Positions 36,029-46,563 of a stretch of 64,000 bases of DNA are shown here, in pieces (position 1 is the first letter of the stretch; each line of letters starts with the position of its first letter). Origin of the DNA: Ricinus communis (taxonomy: Eukaryota; Streptophyta; Magnoliopsida; Malpighiales; Euphorbiaceae); contig NC_063257.1 of assembly GCF_019578655.1 (NCBI RefSeq), forward strand, positions 17,236,001 to 17,300,000, written 5' to 3'. The notes below the pieces were generated by a model. That model saw nothing but the letters and a program-made list of their open reading frames with translations, searched no databases and was not told the origin of the DNA. Both the position numbers and the translations under genes were made by a program.

Positions 36029-38800
36029 TGATGTAGATGATTCTATGCATATTTATTGACTGTTTATTAGTCGTTTATTCATGTATTTGAGTCATATTTA
36101 TTCCTGTTTGATCGCATTTTGGTATGTTTCTGAGTTTTTCAGGTTTTCAGACTCCTTGATGGGAAACTGATTGATTTTCGGGCAGAAACCAAGCTATGTG
36201 GATGATTTATGCATATTAGATATTTTTCGGATTCGATTCCTTGATTGGTGCGCAATTCGAGGCTTTTGCATAGGCAGTTGCATGGCCATGCACATTTGCA
36301 CGGCCCGTGCATATTTGCACAGCCCGTTGCACGAGTCGTGGCACGGGCTATGGCTCTTCTGCCTATAAGTAGGCGCACGCAAAATGAGACAGGGTTTCGC
36401 TTCTGATTTCTAGACTTTTTTATGCGCGCGACCCCTCACTTCTACACCTCTGTTCTTGACATTTTGGGAGACCAATGTCAATTCAAAGGATTGATTTGGG
36501 AGATTCAAGCAAAGATTGAAGTTTTTAGACAATTGACCGAGACATCCAAGATCCATACTTATGGCTGGTTTCAGAGTTGGTGCTTGCGACATTTCCACTC
36601 CGATTCGAGAGAAGAGGGGTTACCTGTTCCATTTCCTTTTCTGTTGTTTATTTCCTTTATTATTTGTTTCTTTCATTATGAGTAGCTAGGGTTGCCGAAC
36701 CCATTGGGGTTCACCTTTGTTAATGGATTGTGCTTAATTATTAGATCTTTATTTGCTATTCTTGTAATCTTCTTGCTGTTTAGTAATAAAGTTTGATTCA
36801 GTTAATTTGAGACGTTGAATTAATTGTCTTTTGGGTTGTCTCTTGACATTGAGAAATGCTTGTTACAACTGGAAATTGAATAGTAAGAACTGGTAGTTAA
36901 CACTTAGAGATAAGGTTAATTCACTCGCCGGATTAAGAATTAACAACTATTAATATATCTAAATCACGCTTAATGCTAATCTGTAATAATTTGATAGAAA
37001 GAGATTCCATTAGGTTAGTGCAGGTTTAGGAACTTGGTGAGCTCGAGAGAGGAGCCGAGTTCGATTCAAGATTTAGGCACGGGTAGTAAAATTGGTAATT
37101 TATAAAATCAACCTTAGAATTCCATCACTTAGATCCCCTTCGGGTTTGCTTCTTTTATTACGGTTGTCTTTCAATTGTCAGTTGCTGTTCATTTATTTAT
37201 TTGCATTCATAGTCATTAGTTAATTAATTTAGACTTCTCAAACCTTATTTCAGATTAAATAACATAGCGAACAGTAGTAACTTTAGGTTCACCCGATCTC
37301 CAAGGATACGACTGATGTGAGTAAAATGCACACATCTAAATGGAGTTTCTAAGATTGATTTTATGGACATTTGGATGTAAATTGGTCCCAACACTCACCC
37401 TATGCGTCTGTTTGTGTGCATTAGGTCCAAAAGAAGTCAAAGAATGATAAAGGGAAGAATTGGAGTATAATTAGACGTCAAAGCTGCCGAAACAAGCAAA
37501 GTATGCGCATGAGGAAGCTGAACAGGGCTGTGTTGGTTTCAACACTGGCCGTGTTCCCAACACGAGCACCAACACGGCCGTGTTGGGTGCATCAAACATC
37601 AAAGAAAAAGTAGTTCTTAGGGAGCACGGCCACAGAGAGTAACACAGCCAGGAAGACCAAACCGTGTCCCCAACATGGCCAGGAACACGGCCGTGTTGGC
37701 GGTGACAGGGGGAATTAATTAAAAGAACGAAGAGAGAAAAGAAAGGGAGAGCGGGGGAGAACATCCCAAACCCTAACTTTTCTCTCCCTAAGGGTTTTCT
37801 GAGCTGAAACCAAGGGAAAAGGAGACTTGGATCAAGGTTCGTTGATTGGTTTTCAAATCGAGCAAGAGGAACAAGAATCGATTCAATTCGAGCAAGAGGA
37901 ATTAGGGCTGTTTACTCTCATCCAAGGGTGTAATCGGGTTTTCTCTACCTTTACTTATTGTTGTAATTGAATTCTTGTGTGTTTTGATAATGAACATGAT
38001 TAGCTAGATTGATTAAATCCATTGGGATTTCTTTACTATGTTGGCTTGGTATTATTTTGTTGAATTGTTTGTATTAGTTTTGTATTCTTCTTGCTTTCAG
38101 TATTAATAAGATAATGCATTATTCATGAGACGTTGTGAATTATGTGTTTAGATTGCTTTGTGTGATTGAGAAGTCCATTTGGTAATTAGAATTTTGAATA
38201 GTAAGAACTGGTTAATAATCGCTTAGAGATAAGGATAATTAACTAGCTGGATTAAGAATTAACAAAGCTTAATAAAGGCAGATTAAAGCTTAATGCTAAT
38301 TTAAGAATCAATCGTTAGTAAGAGATTCCAACTTTAGGTTATTAGGTTTAGGAATTCGGTTATCTCGAGAGAGAAACTGAATTTGGTTAATAATTCGTCC
38401 ACCGGTAGCATAATTAGACTCACCAATCCTTTATCATTTCTTTGATTGCCAACTAGTTTAGGTTCCCTTTGGGTTTGCTTTCTTGTCTTGGTTATTTTAG
38501 TTATCAATTACTCCTGCATCTCCCTTAGAACTTAGCTTGTAGCTATTAGTTAGTTTAGAAATTATTCATCACTCATTTTAGGTTAATATAATAAAGAACA
38601 AAGGAGTAACTCTAGGGTTTCACTTTCCCGAGGAATATGACCTTGATACTCGCCATTAGTGCTAAGCTGCATCGATAGGTACACTGCCTTAGATTGTAGC
38701 TAACATAAATAGCACACATCAACGACCTTGATACTCACTAGTGCTAGGCCACATCGATAGGTTCACTGCCTTAGGTGTAGGTTGCATCAGTAGCCTATCA
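36029..38800 (+). mobile_element. 5' LTR of P with solo LTR R inside
   Basis: TGATGTAGATGATTCTATGC...GTAGCCTATCA. Without R and its duplicated target it is about 1358 bp. The U3 end has GCACGGCCCGTGC-type motifs (36290-36350) followed by the TATA box CCTATAAGTAGG at 36361. P2 carries two reverse copies of this LTR. Confidence 0.85.
37313..38721 (+). mobile_element. Solo LTR R
   Basis: 1409 bp, TGATGTGAG...CACACATCA, flanked by ACGAC at 37308-37312 and 38722-38726. The split host sequence (GGATACGAC / CTTGATACTC) is continuous in the other P LTRs. It has perfect palindromes AACACGGCCGTGTT at 37571-37584 and 37684-37697, and R/U5 segments shared with the Q, P and Z LTRs. Solo LTRs arise by recombination between the two LTRs of a full element. 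Confidence 0.9.
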
Positions 38801-38806
38801 AGTTTT

Positions 38807-38824
38807 TGGCGCCGTTGCTGGGGA
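38807..38824 (+). other. Primer binding site of P (tRNA-Asp)
   Basis: TGGCGCCGTTGCTGGGGA, one mismatch to the tRNA-Asp complement (T for C at position 13), six bases after the LTR. Confidence 0.85.
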
Positions 38825-38958
38825 ATCGTAACGGTGAACTAAAGTGAATTGTTTTTGTGTTACTTTAGTCATTATTTGTTTATTTATTTATTCTTTATTC
38901 TTTGTTTTATTGTTTTTGTTGATTGGTAGTTGTTTGGATAGTCATTTTCAGGTAGTTT

Positions 38959-40458
38959 ATGGCCAGGAGCTCTAATCCTAATCCAATAGAACCTTTATCT
39001 GATCCAGAGCGCTCTCTTAGATTATTGAGACGACGTTTGCAGGCAGTTGAGGAGAAGGTCAGAGTTATAGTTCAGGTTCAAGGAGCTGACGTGATAGAGA
39101 ACCACAACCCCCAGGCCGATGACGATCAGAGGACGATGTACGAGTTTGCTCTACCATCTTTGGATGGGACGAAAACTAGTATAGTTAGACCTGCTGTAAC
39201 GGCCAACAATTTTGAAATAAAAGCCAATGTTATCCAGATGATCCAGCAGAGCGTGCAGTTTGGAGGATTGCCCAGCGAGGACCCCAATGCTCATATCTCT
39301 AACTTTTTAGAGATTTGTGACACATTCAAGATAAATGGAACAACCGATGATGCCATTCGGCTGAGATTGTTTCCATTTTCCTTGAGGGACAGAGCAAAGA
39401 GATGGTTACAATCTCTTCCACAGCAGTCAATTACTACCTGGATGGTGTTGGCCGAAATTTTTTTATATAAGTATTTTCCTCCTGCTAAAACTGCTAAACT
39501 TAGAAATGACATATCTTCTTTTTTGCAGTTTGATGATGAAAGTATGTACGATGCATGGGAGAGGTTTAAGGACTTGTTGAGATGCTGCCCACATCACGGA
39601 TTGCTAGTGTGGATGCAGGTTCAGACTTTCTGCAGTGGGTTGAACCTTACGACAAGGCAGACGGTGGATGCTGCAGCAGATGGGGCACTAAACAGTAAGA
39701 CGCCCGAGCAGGCTCAAAACTTAATAGAAGAAATGGCTATGAACAATTATCAGTGGCAATCCTTTAGGAGCCGACCAGGAAGACAAGGAGTGGTCAACCA
39801 AGTGGATTCCACAGCAGCCTTGGCAGCTCAGGTGGAGCTTCTAGCCAAGAAGATTAACCAACTCCAGATGCTGGTTCATGCAGCGAACGTTGGCTGCGAG
39901 TTTTGTGGTGGACTGCTCTACAGCAACACATACAACCCTAGGTGGCGCAATCATCCCAACTTCAGTTGGAGGAACAATAATGTTCAGGGTCCACCTGGTT
40001 TTCAGAGACATCAGCAGCCACAACAACAACCAACTGGGCCTACACAAGCTCCTCCTCCACCAGAAAAGAAATCAAATTTAGAGGAGCTTATGATGAAGTT
40101 TGTGACGTCTACGGAGATGAGGTTTCAGCAAACTGATAGTGCACTTAGGAATCAGCAGGCCTCGATTCAGAACTTGGAGACCCAAATTGGCAAAATCTCT
40201 AAGATGTTGTCTGAGAGGCAACAAGGAGCGCTCCCTAGCACCACTGAGTCTAACCCGAGGGAGCACGTGAATGCCATCACTTTGCATTCAGGTAAGTTAG
40301 TTTCAGCTCCTTCTAAGCCTGTTTTTGATGACTCCACTATTGATGTGCAGGTTGAGACGAGCAGTAAGGTTAAGGAACCTGAGGGACAAAAGGTGAAATC
40401 AATCCCAGTCAAGAATATCAACCTAAGATTCCTTATCCTGCTAGTGTCAAATAAGTAG
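38959..40458 (+). CDS. P gag protein, frameshifted near the end
   Basis: 499 codons open from ATG 38959 (MARSSNPNPIEPLSDPERS). Gag core: EDPNAHISNFLEICDTFKI, RLRLFPFSLRDRAKRWLQS, MYDAWERFKDLLRCCPHH. The nucleocapsid keeps only the first two cysteines (GCEFCGG at about 39893). Compared with P2, an in-frame deletion of about 150 bp removes the His and last Cys of the knuckle. A proline/glutamine-rich linker, a NLEELMMKFVTSTEMRFQQT segment and a LSERQQGALPSTTESNPREH segment follow. A one-base deletion at about 40410, seen against P2, shifts the last 15 codons, so gag and protease are no longer joined. Role: particle assembly and RNA packaging. Confidence 0.85.
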   Translation: MARSSNPNPIEPLSDPERSLRLLRRRLQAVEEKVRVIVQVQGADVIENHNPQADDDQRTMYEFALPSLDGTKTSIVRPAVTANNFEIKANVIQMIQQSVQFGGLPSEDPNAHISNFLEICDTFKINGTTDDAIRLRLFPFSLRDRAKRWLQSLPQQSITTWMVLAEIFLYKYFPPAKTAKLRNDISSFLQFDDESMYDAWERFKDLLRCCPHHGLLVWMQVQTFCSGLNLTTRQTVDAAADGALNSKTPEQAQNLIEEMAMNNYQWQSFRSRPGRQGVVNQVDSTAALAAQVELLAKKINQLQMLVHAANVGCEFCGGLLYSNTYNPRWRNHPNFSWRNNNVQGPPGFQRHQQPQQQPTGPTQAPPPPEKKSNLEELMMKFVTSTEMRFQQTDSALRNQQASIQNLETQIGKISKMLSERQQGALPSTTESNPREHVNAITLHSGKLVSAPSKPVFDDSTIDVQVETSSKVKEPEGQKVKSIPVKNINLRFLILLVSNK

Positions 40459-41465
40459 AAGCGCAAGAGGAGTTCAGTAAGTTTTTAGATATTTTTAGAC
40501 AACTGCATATTAACTTGCCTTTTATTAATGCATTGGAGCAGATGCCGAAGTATGCCAAGTTCTTAAAGGACATACTTAGCCGAAAAAGGAAGTTGGAGGA
40601 GGTAGCCTATGTTCAGCTTAACGAAGAGTGCTCAGTAGTGTTTCAGAGCAAGTTGCTAGAGAAACGTCACGATTCAGGGAGTTTCACTATTCCTTGCACT
40701 TTGGGTAACTTGTGTGATGATGATGCATTAGCTGATTTGGGGGCTAGCATAAATGTCATGCCCACTAGTTTGTTCAATAAGCTAGGTTTGGGGGAGGCAA
40801 AACCCACTAGGATGTGCATTCAATTAGCTGACCGTTCTGCTAAGCTTCTTAGGGGGATTGTAGAGAATGTGCTAGTCAAGTTAGATAAGTTCATATTTCC
40901 TGTGGACTTTGTGGTTATAGATATGGATAATGAGCATGGTGTACCGTTGATTTTGGGGAGACCTTTCCTTGCCACAGCTAGAGCTAAAATAGACGTATTT
41001 GAGGAAAAGTTAGAACTTAATGTAGGGGATGACTGTGTTACTTTTAGTTTACCCGCATTTGATAGTTCTCCCACCGACAATGTTCATGCCATTTGTAGTA
41101 TTGATGGAATTGGTCCTGCATGTAATAAGCAACTACAAGATGTACAAATGGATAATGCCATACATGTTTCTTTCCCTGTTGATATATGTTATTCATCTGA
41201 AGAAAACAACTTGTATCAATTTGAGACTTTGTGCTATGATACACCCGAGAAGGATAGTTGCAAGTTTGTTTATGACAGGTCACTTAGCCAGGATTTGGAG
41301 TGGATGAATGGGCATCCCAACTCGGTGTGGAGAGCACCTCCTTGGTCATCTACCACACACATTGGACCTTCTCCTTGTACTTATATGCCTTAAGCCCCAA
41401 CTTACATTGAGCCCACCTTCTCAATTTGCCCGCGATGCAGGAATGCTGTTGTAGAGTCCAGCTAG
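40459..41465 (+). pseudogene. P protease domain plus family-specific tail
   Basis: Frame open from 40515 to 41393. After MPKYAKFLKDILSRKRKLEE comes the aspartic protease with ADLGASINVM (active site about 40733-40762), LRGIVENVLVKLDKFIFPVD and LILGRPFLAT. A tail of about 130 residues follows with no similarity I know (FETLCYDTPEKDS, HPNSVWRAPPWSS). The first stop is TAA at 41391-41393. The same frame goes on to a natural stop at 41463 (in the GAGTCCAGCTAGATGACTC segment), and in P2 the site of that TAA is a sense codon. RT and integrase are absent rather than decayed. Confidence 0.8.
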
Positions 41466-43342
41466 ATGACTCGAACAAAAAGAAGCGCCTTCGGGAGGCA
41501 TTCCCGAATCTATTTATGCGTTTTGAATTTTTGGACATCTTTTTTTTATGTAGTTATTTTTTTAGTTAGATATTTCAGTTTGTTTTTAGTTTTTTTTTTA
41601 TTTTGAGATGATTTTATTTTATTGAACCTTTTACTAGATGTTGCTTGGGATGTGTTTATTCTTGAGTTTTGTAGGAGTTAGCCTACTCGATGCTCATACG
41701 TAATTTTGAGGACTAACATATTTTGGAGTGTTAAAGCACACATCAAGGGCAGTATCCAGTAGACTTTCTAGTTTTTATCTCTTTCTGTTGTCTTGTTTTT
41801 CTTTTAATTTTCTAGTTTTTTGTGGACTCCCATAATTTGCTTCTTTGTGCATATTTTATCTCTTTTTTAGAGTGCCTACCTTATTTCACACTGAGGACAG
41901 TGTTTCTCTCAAGTGTGGGGTAGGTACCTTAGTTTTGTGCAGGTACCAATTTTGTTTCTTCTGTTTTTATTTTACTTTCATTCCCCTTATTAATTGAGTC
42001 CATTCATTCTTACTGTCCTTATCTTGAGTTTTGTTTTAATCAAGTAGTTGATAATTTTTCTCTTTTGAATGGATACCCTTATAGCTTTTATCGAATTTTG
42101 TTGGAAGAAGGCAATGAACGAATCTCTTAATTTCAATCAGGCCAGGTAAAACTGGTGTTTTTCCCTAATTTGTTTCATTTTACTTTATCTTGGATATAGA
42201 ACACTGTTAATATTGATGCTTATTAGATTGTTTGATTGTTTAAACTTTGGTTTGAGAATTCATGCAATTTTATCCCACTCAAATGGTGAGGCTTTTATGC
42301 TCCTTCTGTTTTTTATTAGTGAGCATTGTGCGGAATTTTTATTTCTAGAGCTTGCTTTGTGATGACTTTTAAGATTACATGAATTTTTGATAGTCATGAG
42401 ATGATTTGGGCACTTAGGAATTACACAATTTGGCCAAAAGCCTAACCCTGTTTTTCCCTTAGTGAACCCATTTTGAGCCTTAGCCTTTTTCTCTCATTAT
42501 AATTTACCTTTGACACTTATTTTATCACACTTCTATTCATTCTACCATTCTTTCGACCATTGTTGCTGGAAATTATGTACGTTTATGCTGCATTTCGTTT
42601 TGGATCAATTTGCATATATTCACTAAGTTACTAGATTTTTCGTAGATGCTGCCTTCAATCCAAATGGTACATATCATTTTACTACTTTTGATTGAGCATT
42701 GTATTACTTCATCCTGCGTTATCTGTTGTTGCAGGAGTAGTTAAAAATAAAAAAATAAAAAAATAAAAAAATACATATGTATAATTTTCTTTTAGTTCAT
42801 TTCGAGCATCATCTTATTATTGGAGCAACTCAGTGTTCAATTTTGGTACATCATTTGATTCTTGGCTATTTTCCTACATTACCTGCATAATTTTCCAGCA
42901 ACTTTTAGCTTACTTTCCATATTTCTTCATACCCTACCTTAACCCCATTACAACCTAGCTCAAGACCCTTTGATCATGTTTATTGATTATTTCACAGTAG
43001 TGGAGATTGGATCTATAAGCAAGCTTATGGTAAGCACCTTTTTCTGTATTTTTGCGTTGAGAGCTTGAAGATATTCGTTCACCTATATACACTTGTGTGT
43101 TTTGAGTGACATCTTGTAAGGCATGATTCTCAAATTCTCAGTTTGGATGGTTTATCAGTATAATTTTAGCAGCTTTATTAACTTTTTTATCTTTCTCAAG
43201 GATTTAGTGATTTGGGGATTTTGAGGAAATTCATCACGGAGTTTTGAGACTTGTTTTGAGCTAACCTCCTGCAAAGTATTTGATTGAGTTATTTGGTATC
43301 TGTTTGAGGAGTGAGTTGTTGATTGCTTGAGGACAAGCAAAC
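41466..43342 (+). other. 3' noncoding region of P
   Basis: No sustained frame. It contains a hairpin TCGGGA-GGCAT-TCCCGA at 41491-41507, the palindrome ACACTGAGGACAGTGT near 41891 followed by the PPT-like CAAGTGTGGGGTAGG, and conserved blocks near 42143, 42396, 42645, 42932 and 43008 (see findings). Confidence 0.6.
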
Positions 43343-43361
43343 ACTTAAGTGTGGGGTAGTT
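43343..43361 (+). other. Polypurine tract of P
   Basis: CTTAAGTGTGGGGTAGTT directly before the LTR start TGATGTAG at 43362; preceded by GCTTGAGGACAAGCAAACA. Confidence 0.7.
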
Positions 43362-43781
43362 TGATGTAGATGATTCTATGCATAATCTGATAGGAAGAGA
43401 TTCCATTAGGTTAGTGCAGGTTTAGGAACTTGGTGAGCTCGAGAGAGGAGCCGAGTTCGATTCAAGATTTAGGCACGGGTAGCAAGATTGGTAATTTATA
43501 AATCAACCTTAGAATTCCATCACTTAGGTCTCCTTCGGGTTTGCTTCTTTTGTTGCGGTTGTCTTTCGATTGTCAGTTGCTGTTCATTCATTTATTTGCA
43601 TTCATAGTCATTAGTTAATTAATTTAGACTTCTCACACCTTATTTCAGATTAGATAATATAGCGAACAGTAGTAACTTTAGGTTCACCCGATCTCCAGGG
43701 ATACGACCTTAATACTCACTAGTGCTAGGCCGCATTGATAGGTTCACTACCTTAGGTGTAGGTTGCATCAGTAGCCCATCA
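43362..43781 (+). mobile_element. 3' LTR of P, internally deleted
   Basis: Only 420 bp against about 1358 in the intact form. The first 22 bases (TGATGTAGATGATTCTATGC...) are joined directly to AATCTGATAGGAAGAG, which lies over 0.9 kb further on in the 5' LTR. U3, TATA box and R are gone. The end GTAGCCCATCA and target duplication GCGCT are intact. Confidence 0.85.
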
Positions 43782-46563
43782 GCGCTCAAGAGGTATAAGA
43801 AGGCCTTCGCCTACAAAATTGCAGATATTCCCAGGATCAACCCTAGTTTCTGTTCTCACAAGATTCTTATGGAGGATAGCTATAGAGCAGTAGTTCAGCT
43901 ATAGAGGCGGCTTAATCTGAACATGAAGGAAGTAGTGAAAAGGAGGTAATTAAGCTCCTAGATGAAGGATTAATTTACCCTATTTCTGAAAGTTTTTGGG
44001 TGAGCCCTGTGCAGGTTGTGCCGAAGAAAGCAGGCATGACAATAATTCGAAATGAGCACGATGAGCTGATACCTACACACGTGGTAACAGGATTCCGAGT
44101 GTGCATCGATTACATGAGGCTTAATGATGCAACTCGGAAGGATCACTTCCCTCTTCCTTTCATTGATCAGATGTTAGAAAGATTGGCAAGACACATGTTT
44201 TACTGTTTCCTTGATGGTTTTTCAGGATATTCTCAGATCCCAATTGCACCTGAAGACCAAGTGAAGATAACTTTCACCTGCCCCTATGGGACATTCGCTT
44301 ATAGACGGATGCCTTTTGGCCTATGCAATGCGCCGACTGTGTTTTAGTGGTGTATAATGGCCATTTTTGATGATATGATTAAGGAGTCGATGGAGGTATT
44401 TATGGATGACTTCTCTGTTTTTGGTAACTCATTCTCTCACTGTTTGACAAATCTAGAACGCATGTTAGCTAGGTGCATTGAGGCTAACTTGGTGCTAAAT
44501 TGGGAAAAGTGTCATTTTATGGTGAGAGAGGGAATCGTTCTAGGGCATAAGATTTCACATGCAGGGATGGAAGTCGATAGAGCTAAAATAGAAACAATAT
44601 TTAAGCTACCACCCCCTAGTTTTGTTAGGGCTGTTAGGAGTTTCTTAGGCCATGCTGGATTTTATAGAAGATTTATTAGAAATTTCTTTGAGATTGCTAG
44701 GCCTCTTACTCAATTGCTAGTTAAGGATGCACCTTTCGTTTTTTATGATGCATGTGTATCTTCTTTTGAGTTATTAAAGAAACTTTTGACCACAGTACTA
44801 TCAACCGCTTTGATTGAAATCGCCTTTGAACTAATGTGCGATGTTAGTGACTATGCAGTTGGAGCTGTGCTTGGATAGAGGTTTGATAAAAAGTTTCAAC
44901 CCATTTACTATGCTAGCAAGATGTTAACGGGAGCCCAGGAACATCACACTACTACAGAGAAGGATTTGTTGGCTGTCGTTTATGCCTTCGAAAAATTCCG
45001 ATCATACTTCGTCTTATCAAAGACCATCGTCTTCACTGGCCATTCAACTTTGAGGTATTTGTTTAATAAGCATGATGCTAAGCTAAGATTGATCAGATGG
45101 ATTTTATTGTTGCAGGAGTTCGACATTGAGATTAGAGATAAGAAGGGTGCAGAAAATTTGGCAGCAGATCACCTATCCAGACTGGAGAATCCGAGCTTGG
45201 ATGCACTTGATGAGAGCATGATAGATGATCGATTTCCAGAGGAGCACTTGTATTCATTAAAGGTATATTCCGATTCTCCGTGGTTTTCTGATAATGCTAA
45301 CTATCTTGTGGCTAGGGTCTTACTAAAGGGTATGACTTATCAGCAAAAGAAGAAATTCTTTACCGATTTGAAATACTACATTTGGGAAGACCCCTTCCTA
45401 TATCGAGTGTGTGTAGACCAGGTCATCCGCCAATGTGTTTATCGCGAAGAGAGTCTCCGAATTTTGAGGCATTGTCATGAAGGACCTGCAGGAGGCCATC
45501 AAGCGGTGAACCATACTGCTAGGAAGGTGTTGGATGCAGGCTTTTATTGGCCAACTATCTTCCAGGATGCTAGAACCTTTGTTCAGGTTTGCGACGCTTG
45601 TCAGCGCTCAGGTAATATCTCTGCCCGTGATGAGATGCCCCAAAACAGTATGCAGACAGTTGAGATATTTGACATTTGGGGTATTGACTTCATGGGACCT
45701 TTCCTTTCCTCAAATGGTAATAAGTATATCCTAGTGGCTGTTGAATATTTCTCCAAATGGCCGGAGGCATAGGCCTTACCTACTGACGATGCTAGAGTTG
45801 TTTGCAAGTTCCTTAAAAACTTATTTGCTAGGTTCGGCACACCTAGAGCGCTAATTAGTGACAGAGGAACGCATTTCTGCAACGCTCAATTGGAGAAGGC
45901 ACTCAGGCGCTATGGTGTAATGCAGCAGTTCTCCACTCCCTATCACCGAAAAACCAGTAGGCAAGTTGGGGTTACTAATAGAGGATTAAAACGTATATTA
46001 GAGAGAACTGTGGGTGTAAGTCGGAAGGATTGGGCCTCGAAACTAGATGATGCATTATGGGCATTTAGAACTACATATAGGACCTCCACAGGTTTGACGC
46101 CCTATAGGCTAGTATATGGGAAGTCTTGTCATTTACCTGTCGAATTAGAACAGAGGGCTCTTTGGGCCCTTAAAACTTGCAATTTTGATGTTGATTCTGC
46201 AGGTAAGGAAAGATAGTGGCAATTGGGTGAATTGGAGGAATGGTGTCAATAAGCGTATGAAAACTCCTTAATTTACAAGGCGAAGATAAAGAAGTGGCAC
46301 GATCAGAGGCTCAAAGGTTCCAAGGAGTTTCAGAGTGGAGATAAAGTATTGCTATATAACTCACGTCTTCAGTTGTTCCCAGGGAAGCTCAGGAGTCGAT
46401 GGTCGGGGCCCTTCATGGTTAAGCAAGTTTTCCCATATGGCACAGTCGAGCTTCATCATCCCGAGAAGGGTGATTTCAAAGTCAATGGACATAGGCTCAA
46501 GGTGTATCACGGAAACTCGTTGGAGACTGAGCAACGGGTTAATATGATTATGTACCTGCAATG
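43782..46563 (+). pseudogene. Q reverse transcriptase, RNase H and integrase
   Basis: The pol frame resumes right after P. RT: IPRINPSFCSHKILMED, FYCFLDGFSGYSQIPIA, RRMPFGLCNAPTVF and the FMDD box (VFMDDFSVFG, about 44397). RNase [21 protein letters not shown] to [10 protein letters not shown] (44940-45180). Integrase: an HHCC zinc region (HCHEG...CDACQ, 45472-45606), first Asp in WGIDFMGPF and second in ISDRGTHF. The position of the catalytic Glu is Gly (SRQVGVTNRG, about 45957-45986). Stops lie at 44346, 44876, 45770, 46214 and 46250; a frameshift falls near 46250-46340. The C-terminal part with SRWSGPFMVKQVFPYGTVEL is readable to 46561. The enzyme set is dead in this copy. Confidence 0.9.

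Larger units (their letters stand above)
36029..43781 (+). mobile_element. Element P: Athila-type gag-protease-only retrotransposon
   Basis: 7753 bp, with LTRs starting TGATGTAGATG and ending GTAGCC(T/C)ATCA, flanked by GCGCT at 36024-36028 and 43782-43786. It holds 5' LTR, tRNA-Asp PBS, gag, protease with a family-specific tail, a 1.9-kb noncoding region, a PPT and a shortened 3' LTR. There is no RT, RNase H or integrase, so it must borrow these from a related element. It sits in the pol gene of Q. Confidence 0.92.

Noticed and set aside
37561..37700. Repeated AACACGGCCGTGTT as a CRISPR-like or satellite array
   Set aside because: Spacing is irregular, the units are short palindromes in an LTR U3, and the genome is a plant.
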